Shown: positions 55,076 through 63,611 of the stretch, one piece after another | How the letters are laid out: each line of letters begins with the position of its first letter | Numbering within the stretch: the first letter of the stretch is position 1 | Source: Advenella faeciporci | GTDB lineage: Bacteria; Pseudomonadota; Gammaproteobacteria; Burkholderiales; Burkholderiaceae_B | DNA length: 64,000 bases | Assembly (NCBI RefSeq): GCF_014652395.1 | Contig: NZ_BMYS01000018.1 | Coordinates: 17,824-81,823 of the forward strand | Direction: 5' to 3' | The notes under the pieces: model-generated | The model's database searches: none | The model's input: the letters and a program-made list of their open reading frames with translations, nothing else | Told to the model about the DNA's origin: nothing | Program-made: the position numbers and the translations under genes

Positions 55076-56278
55076 CTAAAACGCCTTGCGCGTACCCAGC
55101 AACAATAACAGCGCAATGCCAAGCGGTATCAGCAAAAATAAAAACCCATAGGCATAGCTACCCATGGATTCAGATATCAGTCCAATCAGCGGTGGGCCAA
55201 TCACCACGCCCAAATACGTGACTGAAAGCGTCACGCCCGTGATGGAGCCAGACTTGCCTTCGGGCGATTTACGGGCCACTTCGGTCAGGTAAACACCGTT
55301 CCAGCCAATACCCATGGCACCATACAAAATAAAAAACAGGGCGATGAACAGGGTACTGGTATCAGGGTTAATGGAATACACCGCCAATGAAGCGGTAATC
55401 ATGCCCAGGGTCAGGAAGACCAGCATGCTCCACGGAGAAAAAAACCGGTCGGCCAGCCAGCCCCAGAAAATCCGGCCGATGACGCTGGAGACCTGGGAAA
55501 AAGACAGCAGCATGCCGGCAATGACCAGTGCAAAACCCAATTCTTTATTCAGGAAAGTAATGGCATAGGTCATTAAGGTGAGCTGGCAGATGGAAAAGCA
55601 GAAGGAAGACAAGGCCAGCGTGCGCAAAGCAGGGGTGCGGAAAACGGTTTTCAGGGCATTGATGAATTCGGTTTTGAAGGAGGTGGAAATAACCGTGTTT
55701 TCGGGTTCCCAGTCTTTGGGTGTAAACAGGGCAATGCAAACAAATACAATTAGCGCCAGCAAAATAACCAGCATGGCTGAATGCCAGTTCATCACTTCCA
55801 GCAAGGCCGGTATTAACAAGGCAGCCAAAACGCCCCCTAAAGGCACACCGGTTTGCTTGATGGAAAAAATCAGGTTAAGCCGGTGTTTGGGGGTGTTTTT
55901 AATGAGGATTTGTGAGCTGCACGGCGTAATGGGCCCGTAGCCGGCACCAATAAATGCCCCCATCAGCAGCAGGGTGGGCAAGGAAGGTGCCAGCAGGAAA
56001 AGCAGCATCCCGATGGCACAAGAGGCAATGCACAGTATGCTTAAACGGATGGGGCCGGTTATGGTAAGCAGCATGCCGGTGCAAACGCTCATGGTCATGG
56101 CGGTCAGGTAGGCACAGGCAATATACAGGCCCAAGTGACTGGTTGAAATGTTGAGATCGGTGCTGAGTACCGGAATTAACACAGGGGGAATCAGCAAGGC
56201 CATGGATCCCAGGGACTGGATGGTTAGCGTCAGGGCAAGTACCAGCCAGGCTTTTTTATTTTCAGTGATTGTGCTCAT
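55076..56278 (-). CDS. Major facilitator superfamily transporter
   Basis: A 400-residue inner-membrane permease with twelve hydrophobic segments, in two halves separated by a charged loop (FTPKDWEPENTVISTSFKTEF near 190). A motif-A-like loop is GWLADRFFSPWSM near 268. The conserved GAGYGPITPCSSQILI in the first half resembles the CynX/NimT branch of MFS exporters. Substrate unknown. It starts 26 bp after the cardiolipin synthase gene on the same strand, so the two may be co-transcribed. Confidence 0.88.
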   Translation of the reverse strand: MSTITENKKAWLVLALTLTIQSLGSMALLIPPVLIPVLSTDLNISTSHLGLYIACAYLTAMTMSVCTGMLLTITGPIRLSILCIASCAIGMLLFLLAPSLPTLLLMGAFIGAGYGPITPCSSQILIKNTPKHRLNLIFSIKQTGVPLGGVLAALLIPALLEVMNWHSAMLVILLALIVFVCIALFTPKDWEPENTVISTSFKTEFINALKTVFRTPALRTLALSSFCFSICQLTLMTYAITFLNKELGFALVIAGMLLSFSQVSSVIGRIFWGWLADRFFSPWSMLVFLTLGMITASLAVYSINPDTSTLFIALFFILYGAMGIGWNGVYLTEVARKSPEGKSGSITGVTLSVTYLGVVIGPPLIGLISESMGSYAYGFLFLLIPLGIALLLLLGTRKAF

Positions 56279-56304
56279 TTTCTTATTAATATTTTATTTT
56301 CAAT

Positions 56305-57759
56305 TTAAAGGTAGGGGGAGGCCAGCCAGATGATTTTGTTTCTGAGCTGTTTGATAAAGCTCATTGATTTTAACGTTTCCAGGGTTATAGGGATAGCCTT
56401 TTCAATTTCCCCATCGATGTGTTGGCCAAGGCGGGTGCTGAAGGCCCGGTCATACACTTCGATATCCACCTCAAAATTCAGTCGCAGGCTGCGGGCATCC
56501 CAGTTTGAAGAGCCCACCAGGGCCCAGCCATCGTCTACCGTGAACAGTTTGGAATGGTCAAAGGGGCCGTTGCTGCGCCAGACATGGCAGCCGCTGTCCA
56601 GGACCTGGTTGAGCTGGGCCATCATGGCGCAATGAACCAGGTATAGATTGTTATTGCCAGGAATTAATATATCAACCCGAATCCCCCTGCGTGCGGCCGT
56701 AGTCAGGGCCCCCAGCAAGACCTGGTCGGGCAGAAAGTAGGGGGACTGGATGCGAATATGTGTTTGCGCCACTGCGCAGGCGGCCTGGATGAGCCGATGC
56801 GTGCTGGTAATGTCGTTATCGGGTCCCGAGGTTATGCAACGGGCGGCAATGTCCGATTCGGGCAAGGCTTCCGGGGTAAGTATCCAGTTGGCGGGCATGA
56901 GTTTTTCATGGGTGGTAAATGACCAGTCATGAAAAAACACCAGCAACAGCTGAAAGACCAGTGGGCCCCGTATTTGAAAATGAACGTCTTTCATGGGGGC
57001 GCCCTGGCATATTTCAGAGGTAAAGCTTTCCCTGATATTCATCCCGCCGCTGAAGGCAAGCTGGCCGTCTATGACCAGGATTTTTCGGTGACAGCGCAAA
57101 TTGGAATAGGGCATTTTGAAGCTAAAGAAATGGGCCTCAAACAGCGCGACATCAATACCGGTGTTCTTGAACAGGCTGATAATGGATGGTCTGGAGTATT
57201 TGGCGCCAATGGCATCAATCAAGACCTTGACGGTGACGCCTCTTTGGTGGGCGCGAATAAGTGCCTGTGCAATGCGTTTGCCAATCACGTCATTGTCAAA
57301 AATATAGCTTTGCATGGCGATGGTTTTGGTGGCGCTGTCAATGGCGGCAATCATGGCCTTGTACGCTTCATCTCCCCCCAGCAGTGGGGTAATGTTGTTG
57401 TTGCTCCAGATGGGAAAGCGGCTTAGCCGGTTACCCGCTTTTTTCAGGGACTCGAACTGGATACCGGATATCTCGGCAATATTGGCGGTTTCCTGGTGTT
57501 TGCCATTTAACTGGTCCTGAAGCAAATATTCATTGTGTTGCAAACGCCTGCTGCGATTGATGCGGTTGATGCCCACCAGAAAGTATAAGAAGGCACCAAA
57601 AAATGGTGATAGAACGACCACGCCCACCCAGGCAATGGCTGCCCGTACATCGCGTTTGGTCATTGCTGCATGAACGGCGGCCAGCAGGCCGACAAGTAAA
57701 CCCACCCCAAATAACAGGTGTGTTTGGTATTCAAGCAGAAAGGCCCACAAAGCGGTCAT
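56305..57759 (-). CDS. cls: Cardiolipin synthase (phospholipase D family)
   Basis: A 484-residue membrane enzyme that joins two phosphatidylglycerols to make cardiolipin. Two N-terminal hydrophobic helices (residues about 5-25 and 38-62) precede two HKD active sites: HRKILVIDGQLAFSGGMN near 225 and HSKLFTVDDGWALVGSSNWD near 405. The basic interhelix segment and the overall length match bacterial Cls. It is read towards the MFS gene. The upstream side faces the tRNA-His promoter in a 98-bp gap. Confidence 0.95.
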   Translation of the reverse strand: MTALWAFLLEYQTHLLFGVGLLVGLLAAVHAAMTKRDVRAAIAWVGVVVLSPFFGAFLYFLVGINRINRSRRLQHNEYLLQDQLNGKHQETANIAEISGIQFESLKKAGNRLSRFPIWSNNNITPLLGGDEAYKAMIAAIDSATKTIAMQSYIFDNDVIGKRIAQALIRAHQRGVTVKVLIDAIGAKYSRPSIISLFKNTGIDVALFEAHFFSFKMPYSNLRCHRKILVIDGQLAFSGGMNIRESFTSEICQGAPMKDVHFQIRGPLVFQLLLVFFHDWSFTTHEKLMPANWILTPEALPESDIAARCITSGPDNDITSTHRLIQAACAVAQTHIRIQSPYFLPDQVLLGALTTAARRGIRVDILIPGNNNLYLVHCAMMAQLNQVLDSGCHVWRSNGPFDHSKLFTVDDGWALVGSSNWDARSLRLNFEVDIEVYDRAFSTRLGQHIDGEIEKAIPITLETLKSMSFIKQLRNKIIWLASPYL

Positions 57760-57812
57760 AAATAATAATCCAACATATAAACAACAAAAATGTACTTTAT
57801 TGTAAAGCGTGC

Positions 57813-57841
57813 TTGCAAAATCTGAAAGGTCTTGCTATAGT
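57813..57841 (+). promoter_or_regulatory. Promoter of tRNA-His
   Basis: TTGCAA (57813-57818) and TATAGT (57836-57841) with a 17-bp spacer and an upstream TG making an extended -10. The tRNA starts 16 bp later. Confidence 0.8.
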
Positions 57842-57857
57842 TCTATCTTTATTCAGT

Positions 57858-57934
57858 GGTGACCGTAGCTCAGTTGGTAGAGTCCCGGATTGTGATTCCG
57901 GTTGTCGTGGGTTCGAGCCCCATCGGTCACCCCA
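57858..57934 (+). tRNA. tRNA-His, anticodon GTG
   Basis: A 77-nt tRNA with the extra G(-1) paired to C73 that marks histidine tRNAs: G-GTGACCG pairs with CGGTCAC-C. The anticodon loop ATTGTGATT gives GTG; T-loop GTTCGAGCC; CCA encoded. Confidence 0.96.
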
Positions 57935-58076
57935 AAAAAACAAGCCGCCTTAAGCAGTTTTTTTTCGTCCGTTATTTCCGTCTTTGTTTTTTGTGTTTTG
58001 GCTGCCTTAAGCACAATCCGTTCACTAAAAATATAAAAGCGCCAATCAGCCCCCATTAGGGGACTGGGGCCAAACG

Positions 58077-58361
58077 CTACTTTTTGCCGGGTTCCAAACA
58101 GGTTTGTGAATACAATTTTAATACCTGGGCCGCAAAAGGTGAAAGCGCTCCATATTGGTTTTGCCCTTCCGGGCATTGTTCAAGATACTCAAGCAGTGGT
58201 AAAAACATGCTTGGCTCCCAAAAGGCGACCAAGTGCTTTAGCATTTTCTGGTGTGCCTCTTTGGGGTTTGGCAGCGTTTCGTAGAATCTGGCAATTTGGT
58301 TGATGGTTTTCAGCAGGGGCGCCAGCGCTGTTGCCGATTCATGATGCTTAAGCGTGTTCAT
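58077..58361 (-). CDS. fdsD: Formate dehydrogenase delta subunit
   Basis: A 94-residue soluble protein of the FdsD family: LLKTINQIARFYETLPN near residue 17 and a C-terminal WEPSMFLPLLEYL ... LSPFAAQVLKLY segment. In NAD-linked molybdenum formate dehydrogenases this small subunit is needed for maturation or stability of the complex. Its ATG overlaps the fdsA stop by 14 bp, so translation is coupled. The FdhD-type fdsC gene usually between fdsA and fdsD is absent. Confidence 0.92.
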   Translation of the reverse strand: MNTLKHHESATALAPLLKTINQIARFYETLPNPKEAHQKMLKHLVAFWEPSMFLPLLEYLEQCPEGQNQYGALSPFAAQVLKLYSQTCLEPGKK

Positions 58362-61224
58362 GCGTACCTTGCTCCGCTGAGGTCAAGAACTCATGCTGTT
58401 TCTTATCGTCAATTAACCAGTGGGTTTGCCATTCTGAGGCATAACTTTCCACCTTGCTGACTTGAACCGCCGTGACCTTGTATTCGGGACAGCTTGTGGC
58501 CCAATCGGCATTGTCGGTGGTAATGACGTTTGAACCGGAAACAGGGTGGTGGAAGGTTGTATAAACCACCCCCGGTTGGACACGTGTGGACACTTTTGCT
58601 TTCATCGCAATTTGTCCGACCCGGCTTGCAATCTGTACAATATCTCCATCTTCAATCCCCCTGTCTGAGGCGTCATGCGGATGGATTTCAAGCAGGTCTT
58701 CCTCATGCCAGGCGGTATTGCCGGTTCGACGCGTTTGTGCACCCACATTGTATTGGGTAAGAATACGGCCTGTCGTCAGGATAAGCGGGAAGCGTTTATT
58801 GGTGCGCTCGTCTGTGGGAATATATTTGGTGGGTACAAAGGTTCCTTTGCCATGAGGGAAACTGTCGATATGCATAATCGGTGTTCCTTCGGGATTTTGG
58901 GGATTGCAGGGCCATTGAACACTACCACCCAGCTCCTCGATATGGGCATAGCTGACCGAGGCGAAGGTGGGGGTTAAGCGCGCAATTTCATCCATGATTT
59001 CGCTTGGGCTTTCGTATTGCATGGGGTAACCCAGCGCATTGGACAGCGCCTGGGTGATTTCCCAGTCAGCCATGCCCGACTTGGGGCGCATGACTTTTCT
59101 GATGCGCGAAATACGGCGCTCGGCATTGGTAAATGTCCCGTCTTTTTCCAGAAAAGAAGCACCAGGTAAAAAAACATGGGCAAATTTGGCCGTTTCGTTC
59201 AGGAACAGGTCCTGGACAATCAGGCATTCCAGGTTGGCTAAGGCCGCCTCGACATGCTGCGTATTGGGGTCTGACTGTAAAATGTCTTCTCCCTGGCAAT
59301 ACAGGCCCTTGAATGAACCACTAATGGCCGCATTGAACATGTTGGGAATGCGCAGGCCCGGATTTGCGTCAAGCTTGACTTCCCATGCCTGTTCAAACTG
59401 GCTGCGCGTTGCCGTATCGGAGACGTGGCGGTAACCGGGAAACTCATGGGGAAATGAGCCCATGTCACAAGATCCCTGGACGTTATTCTGGCCCCGTAAC
59501 GGATTGACGCCAACGCCACTCAGGCCAATATTGCCGGTGATCATGGCCAGGTTGGCAATTGCCATGACAGCGGTTGAACCCTGGCTGTGTTCGGTGACAC
59601 CCAGGCCATAATAAATCGCGGCTTTGCCACCCGTGGCAAACAGGCGTGCCGCTGCACGGATGGTTTGGGCAGGAACCCCGGTTATGGTGGCGGCTGATTC
59701 GGGTGAGTTTTCATCAAGCAGGATAAACTCAAGCCACTCTTTGAAGGTGTCCGAATCGCAGCGCCCGGCGATAAACGCCTTGTCTTGAAGGCCTTCTGAA
59801 ATGATGGTATGCGCAAAGGCATTAAGCATGGCCACATTGGTGCCGGGTTTCAGGGGCAGGTGAAAATCGGCCCTGGCATGCGCCGTGGACACCAGGGAGA
59901 TGGTTCTTGGGTCGATGACAATCAGTTTCGCACCCTGGCGCAAACGTTTCTTCAAACGCGATCCGAACACCGGATGAGCATCGGTGGGGTTGGCGCCCAT
60001 GACCAGTATCACATCGCTGTCTGCGACGGATTCAAATGTTTGCGTACCTGCAGACTCACCCAGCGTTTGTTTTAAACCGAATCCGGTGGGTGAATGGCAA
60101 ACCCGGGCACAGGTGTCTATATTGTTATTGCCCAATGCCGCCCGCACGGTTTTCTGCACCAGATAGACTTCTTCGTTTGAGCAACGGGATGAAGAAATGG
60201 CGCCCACCGAATTTTTTCCGTATTTGGCCTGGATGCGTTTTATTTCGCCGGCCGCATAATTGATGGCCTCTTCCCAGGATACCTTGCGCCAGGGTTCGTT
60301 GATTGACGCACGGATCATTGGCGTGGTAATGCGGTCCGGGTGGGTGGCATATCCCCAGGCAAAGCGGCCCTTGACACAGGCATGGCCTTCGTTGGCTTTA
60401 CCGTTTTTCCAGGGGGTCATTCTAACCAGTTCTTCACCTTTAAGTTCTGCCTTAAGGCCGCAGCCAACCCCGCAATAAGCACAGGTGGTGATGACCGCAT
60501 GATTGGGTTGGCCCATCGTGATGATACTATTATCCATGAGTGCTCCCGTTGGGCAGGCCGTGACACAGGCACCGCAAGAGACGCAGTCACTGTCTTTGAA
60601 GTTGGTGTTTAATCCCGTGCTGATTTGCGATTCAAAGCCTCTGCCATCCACCGTTAAGGCGAACGTGCCCTGTGTTTCTTCACAGGATCTGACGCAGCGA
60701 TTGCAGACAATGCATAAATCGGGATTGAAGGTAAAGTAGGGGTTTGAGGTATCGGCGCTTTTATTGGCCTGTGTTTTATCGTAACCGTCGAAACGGACCT
60801 GCCTGAGTCCCACTTGCCCTGCGGTGTCCTGCAGTTCGCAATCGCCGTTTGCCGAACAGGTCAGGCAATCCAGCGGGTGTTCTGAAATATAAAGCTCCAT
60901 GACATTGCGGCGCAGGTCGGCAAGGCGCTTGTTTTCTGTTGTCACCACCATGCCTTCCTCAACCAGGGTGGTGCATGAGGCAGGGTATCCCCGGCGTCCT
61001 TCGATCTGGACAAGACACAGTCGGCAGGAGCCGAAAGGTTCCAAAGAATCGGTGGCGCATAATTTGGGGATAGCCAGCCCTAGCATCGAGGCCGCGCGCA
61101 TAATGGAGGTGCCTTCCGGAACCTGAATGGTTTGTCCATCTATTTGAAGGCTGACTTCTTTGAGATTACCGGTGATGGCCGGGGTACCAAAATCCTGCTC
61201 GCGCCTGAGAACCGTTTCTAACAT
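58348..61224 (-). CDS. fdsA: NAD-dependent formate dehydrogenase, alpha (catalytic) subunit
   Basis: A 958-residue molybdopterin oxidoreductase that oxidises formate to CO2. ATG 61224 follows an AGGAGA site; the frame is open further upstream. The N-terminal part is NuoG-like: a 2Fe-2S region (CATDSLEPFGSCRLC), HPLDCLTCSANGDC, then two 4Fe-4S clusters (CIVCNRCVRSC and CVSCGACVTACP), and another at CAYCGVGC-x-GHACVKG. The catalytic cysteine is in RVCHSPTGFG (codon for Cys, not selenocysteine). The C-terminal molybdopterin-binding domain follows. Electrons pass to FdsB-G and NAD. Order in transcription is fdsG-fdsB-fdsA-fdsD. Confidence 0.95.
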   Translation of the reverse strand: MLETVLRREQDFGTPAITGNLKEVSLQIDGQTIQVPEGTSIMRAASMLGLAIPKLCATDSLEPFGSCRLCLVQIEGRRGYPASCTTLVEEGMVVTTENKRLADLRRNVMELYISEHPLDCLTCSANGDCELQDTAGQVGLRQVRFDGYDKTQANKSADTSNPYFTFNPDLCIVCNRCVRSCEETQGTFALTVDGRGFESQISTGLNTNFKDSDCVSCGACVTACPTGALMDNSIITMGQPNHAVITTCAYCGVGCGLKAELKGEELVRMTPWKNGKANEGHACVKGRFAWGYATHPDRITTPMIRASINEPWRKVSWEEAINYAAGEIKRIQAKYGKNSVGAISSSRCSNEEVYLVQKTVRAALGNNNIDTCARVCHSPTGFGLKQTLGESAGTQTFESVADSDVILVMGANPTDAHPVFGSRLKKRLRQGAKLIVIDPRTISLVSTAHARADFHLPLKPGTNVAMLNAFAHTIISEGLQDKAFIAGRCDSDTFKEWLEFILLDENSPESAATITGVPAQTIRAAARLFATGGKAAIYYGLGVTEHSQGSTAVMAIANLAMITGNIGLSGVGVNPLRGQNNVQGSCDMGSFPHEFPGYRHVSDTATRSQFEQAWEVKLDANPGLRIPNMFNAAISGSFKGLYCQGEDILQSDPNTQHVEAALANLECLIVQDLFLNETAKFAHVFLPGASFLEKDGTFTNAERRISRIRKVMRPKSGMADWEITQALSNALGYPMQYESPSEIMDEIARLTPTFASVSYAHIEELGGSVQWPCNPQNPEGTPIMHIDSFPHGKGTFVPTKYIPTDERTNKRFPLILTTGRILTQYNVGAQTRRTGNTAWHEEDLLEIHPHDASDRGIEDGDIVQIASRVGQIAMKAKVSTRVQPGVVYTTFHHPVSGSNVITTDNADWATSCPEYKVTAVQVSKVESYASEWQTHWLIDDKKQHEFLTSAEQGTHEHA

Positions 61225-61259
61225 TTTCTGTCTCCTGGAAACTTGTGTTTTTTTATATT

Positions 61260-62810
61260 TTAAAGTTGTACTTTTTCTTTTCGGAAGTCTTGCGGGTATT
61301 TGTTGACGGCCGACATGACCGGGTACGGGGCCATACCGCCCAAGGCACATAAAGAACCGGCAATCATGGTGTCACATAACTCTTCCAAGAGCGCCAGGTT
61401 TTCTTGTGTTTGAATGCCCTGGCGGATTTTGACAATGGTTTCCACGCCTCGCTTTGACCCAATCCGGCAGGGCGTGCATTTTCCACAGGATTCATGCGCA
61501 CAGAATGCCATGGCATATTCGGCCATTTCCGCCATATCCGTATTTTCGCTGAAAGCCACAATGCCACCGTGACCGACCATGGCGCCAATTTGTGAATAGG
61601 CTTCATAGTCCAGGGGAATGTCCCATTCTTTTTCAGATAAATAAGCCCCCAGTGGCCCGCCAACCTGAACGGCCTTCAGGGCCAGGCCGTCTTCGCTTCC
61701 ACCACCATAATCGTAGAGCAATTCTTTCAGGCTCACTCCAAAGGCTTTTTCAACCAGGCCGCCGCGTTTGATATTGCCAGCCAGCTGGAAAGCCAGGGTT
61801 CCGTAAGACTTGCCGCTGCCAAAGTTTTTATAAAAATCAGCGCCTTGGGCGAGAATGACAGGAACGGTGGCAAGGGAAACCACGTTGTTGACAACGGTTG
61901 GCATGCCCATAAAACCCTTGATGGCCGGCAAAGGCGGCTTGTATCGGATAACGCCACGTTTGCCTTCCAGGCTTTCAAGCAGTGCTGTTTCCTCGCCACA
62001 GATGTAAGCGCCGGCGCCTTTTCTGACTTCCAGCTCAAAAGAGAAGCCGGAGCCTAAAATGTTGGATCCCAAATAGTGGTGGCCAGTGGCAATATCGACG
62101 GCTTTTTGCAAGGTCTCAATGGCGATGGGATATTCTGAGCGCACATAGATATAGCCTTTGCTGGCATTGACAGCCAGGCCGGCAATGATCATGCCTTCAA
62201 TCAAGCTGAAAGGATCCCCTTCCATGAGGATTCTGTCCGAGAACGTGCCCGAGTCGCCTTCATCGGCATTGGCGACAATATATTTTTGCTGGTCTTGCGC
62301 CTGCCGGACGGTATTCCACTTGATGCCGGTCGGGAAGGCGGCACCACCACGCCCCCGCAGACCAGATTTGGTGATGGTGTTAATGATGGCTTCATCGTTG
62401 AGGGTCAGGGCCTTCTCTAGGCCTTGCCAGCCGCCATGGCTGGCATAGTCTTGAATGCTCAAGGGGTTGATGATGCCTACGCGCTTAAAAGTCAGCCGTT
62501 CCTGATTTTTAAGGTAAGGAATGTCATCGGTTATGCCTTGTGACAAGGGGTGATCGTGACCAGAGAGCCACCCGGCGTTGAATAAACCGGGCAGGTCTTC
62601 AAGGGTGACCGGGCCATAGCCCATTCGGCCCTTGGGGGTTTCAATTTCAACCAGGGGCTCCAGCCATAAAAGACCGCGGCTGCCATTGCGGATAATCTCA
62701 ATGCTGATATCTTGTGCCAGTGCCATTTTTTGAATGGGGGCGACTAATTCGTTGGCACCCATGGCAACGGCTGCAGAGTCCATGGGAATATATACCTTTA
62801 CCCTTTGCAT
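61260..62810 (-). CDS. fdsB: NAD-dependent formate dehydrogenase, beta subunit (NuoF-like)
   Basis: A 516-residue flavoprotein. After an N-terminal thioredoxin-like segment, the NuoF core has GLRGRGGAAFPTGIKW near residue 167 (FMN/NAD site), KGAGAYICGEETALLESLEG near 262 and the 4Fe-4S cluster ESCGKCTPCRIGSKRG near 440. It takes electrons from FdsA and reduces NAD. The start overlaps fdsG by 13 bp; fdsA follows after 35 bp. Confidence 0.95.
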   Translation of the reverse strand: MQRVKVYIPMDSAAVAMGANELVAPIQKMALAQDISIEIIRNGSRGLLWLEPLVEIETPKGRMGYGPVTLEDLPGLFNAGWLSGHDHPLSQGITDDIPYLKNQERLTFKRVGIINPLSIQDYASHGGWQGLEKALTLNDEAIINTITKSGLRGRGGAAFPTGIKWNTVRQAQDQQKYIVANADEGDSGTFSDRILMEGDPFSLIEGMIIAGLAVNASKGYIYVRSEYPIAIETLQKAVDIATGHHYLGSNILGSGFSFELEVRKGAGAYICGEETALLESLEGKRGVIRYKPPLPAIKGFMGMPTVVNNVVSLATVPVILAQGADFYKNFGSGKSYGTLAFQLAGNIKRGGLVEKAFGVSLKELLYDYGGGSEDGLALKAVQVGGPLGAYLSEKEWDIPLDYEAYSQIGAMVGHGGIVAFSENTDMAEMAEYAMAFCAHESCGKCTPCRIGSKRGVETIVKIRQGIQTQENLALLEELCDTMIAGSLCALGGMAPYPVMSAVNKYPQDFRKEKVQL

Positions 62811-63277
62811 GTGGCCACTCCTTGAATTTTTGCCTTGATTTTTTCAAGGGTAATGCGAGCTAGCGGTTGTTGATTGACGGCGACGGCAGGGCCTTGGGCG
62901 CATAAGCCAAGACAATAAACCGGTTCCAGGGTGGCATTCGGCCATTCGGTGTGAAGCATTTCTTTTACTGCTTGCTCAACTTCTTTTGAACCCCGCGCCT
63001 GACAGGCTTCGGCCTGGCAAAACTCAATATGAATATCGCCACAGGCTTGCGTTCTGAAGTGTTTGTAAAAACTGATCACGCCAAAGATTTCGGCACTGGA
63101 ACGATTGATCGCCTGAGCGATGGGGGCGATCAAGTTTTCAGGGATATAGCCGATATGGTCTTGAACGGCATGCAAGATGGGCAAGAGGTTTCCCTCTTTG
63201 TGTTGGTGTTCTTCCAGTATTTGGTTTAAGAGTTGGCCGTGCGTGTGCCGGGGCTCATGAAGGGTAGCCGGTTGCAT
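62798..63277 (-). CDS. fdsG: NAD-dependent formate dehydrogenase, gamma subunit (NuoE-like)
   Basis: A 159-residue thioredoxin-fold 2Fe-2S protein. The four cluster cysteines are in CQAEAC (near residue 92) and CLGLC (near 131); NLLPILHAVQDHIGYIP near 33 is typical of NuoE. It transfers electrons within the FdsGB NADH module. It is the first gene of the fds operon, so its upstream region should hold the promoter and binding sites. Confidence 0.95.
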   Translation of the reverse strand: MQPATLHEPRHTHGQLLNQILEEHQHKEGNLLPILHAVQDHIGYIPENLIAPIAQAINRSSAEIFGVISFYKHFRTQACGDIHIEFCQAEACQARGSKEVEQAVKEMLHTEWPNATLEPVYCLGLCAQGPAVAVNQQPLARITLEKIKAKIQGVATCKG

Positions 63278-63381
63278 GTCTCATCCTTTGTAATGCTTAT
63301 TTATAATGTTTTCAAATTCGCATAGGCATTATGCAGTTTATATTGTTTTGTTTGCCGCCACGATTTCAGTATAGTAAATGT

Positions 63382-63402
63382 CTTTGCTTATGATAAGCAA
63401 AG
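63382..63402. promoter_or_regulatory. Perfect inverted repeat upstream of fdsGBAD
   Basis: CTTTGCTTA (63382-63390), TGA spacer, TAAGCAAAG (63394-63402): a 21-bp dyad about 105 bp before the fdsG start. It may be an operator for an fds regulator; no T tract follows, so it is not a terminator. Confidence 0.5.
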
Positions 63403-63499
63403 TTCATGTTGAGCGGCAAGTGATGGATTTTTATAGATCGTTGAAAATAACTCACTTGTTTTCTGGCTCCCACGCAGGAGCATGGGAGCTAGAGCGCTC

Positions 63500-63602
63500 T
63501 GAAGTGACCTCCAAATGTTTGACTCGTTCCCACGCTCCTGAGGCTGTCGCAAAAGGCCCTTGACTCGTTCCCACGCTCTGAAGTGACCCCCAAATGTTGG
63601 AC
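63500..63602. repeat. Two copies of an IS-end-like repeat with a shared 17-bp motif
   Basis: TGAAGTGACCTCCAAATGTT (63500-63519) and TGAAGTGACCCCCAAATGTT (63579-63598) are near-identical 24-bp units. GACTCGTTCCCACGCTC occurs after the first (63521-63537) and before the second (63562-63578). The second unit probably marks the end of the IS carrying the transposase; the first is a relic of another copy or of an earlier insertion. Confidence 0.7.
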
Positions 63603-63611
63603 GGTTAAAAA

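Larger units (their letters stand above)
63278..63611. other. Region upstream of fdsG with inverted repeat and IS-end repeats
   Basis: A 334-bp region. From left: AT-rich fds promoter region; an 9-bp inverted repeat at 63382-63402; a hairpin GCTCCCA/TGGGAGC at 63466-63489; and IS-end-like repeats at 63500-63602 reaching the transposase gene. Confidence 0.75.

Noticed and set aside
57853..58176. Open frame of 107 codons on the minus strand
   Set aside because: It covers the tRNA-His gene antisense and overlaps the end of fdsD; no ribosome site or domain.
63500..63602. CRISPR-like repeat pattern
   Set aside because: Only two copies of each unit, unequal arrangement, and the unit fits IS ends; no cas genes.
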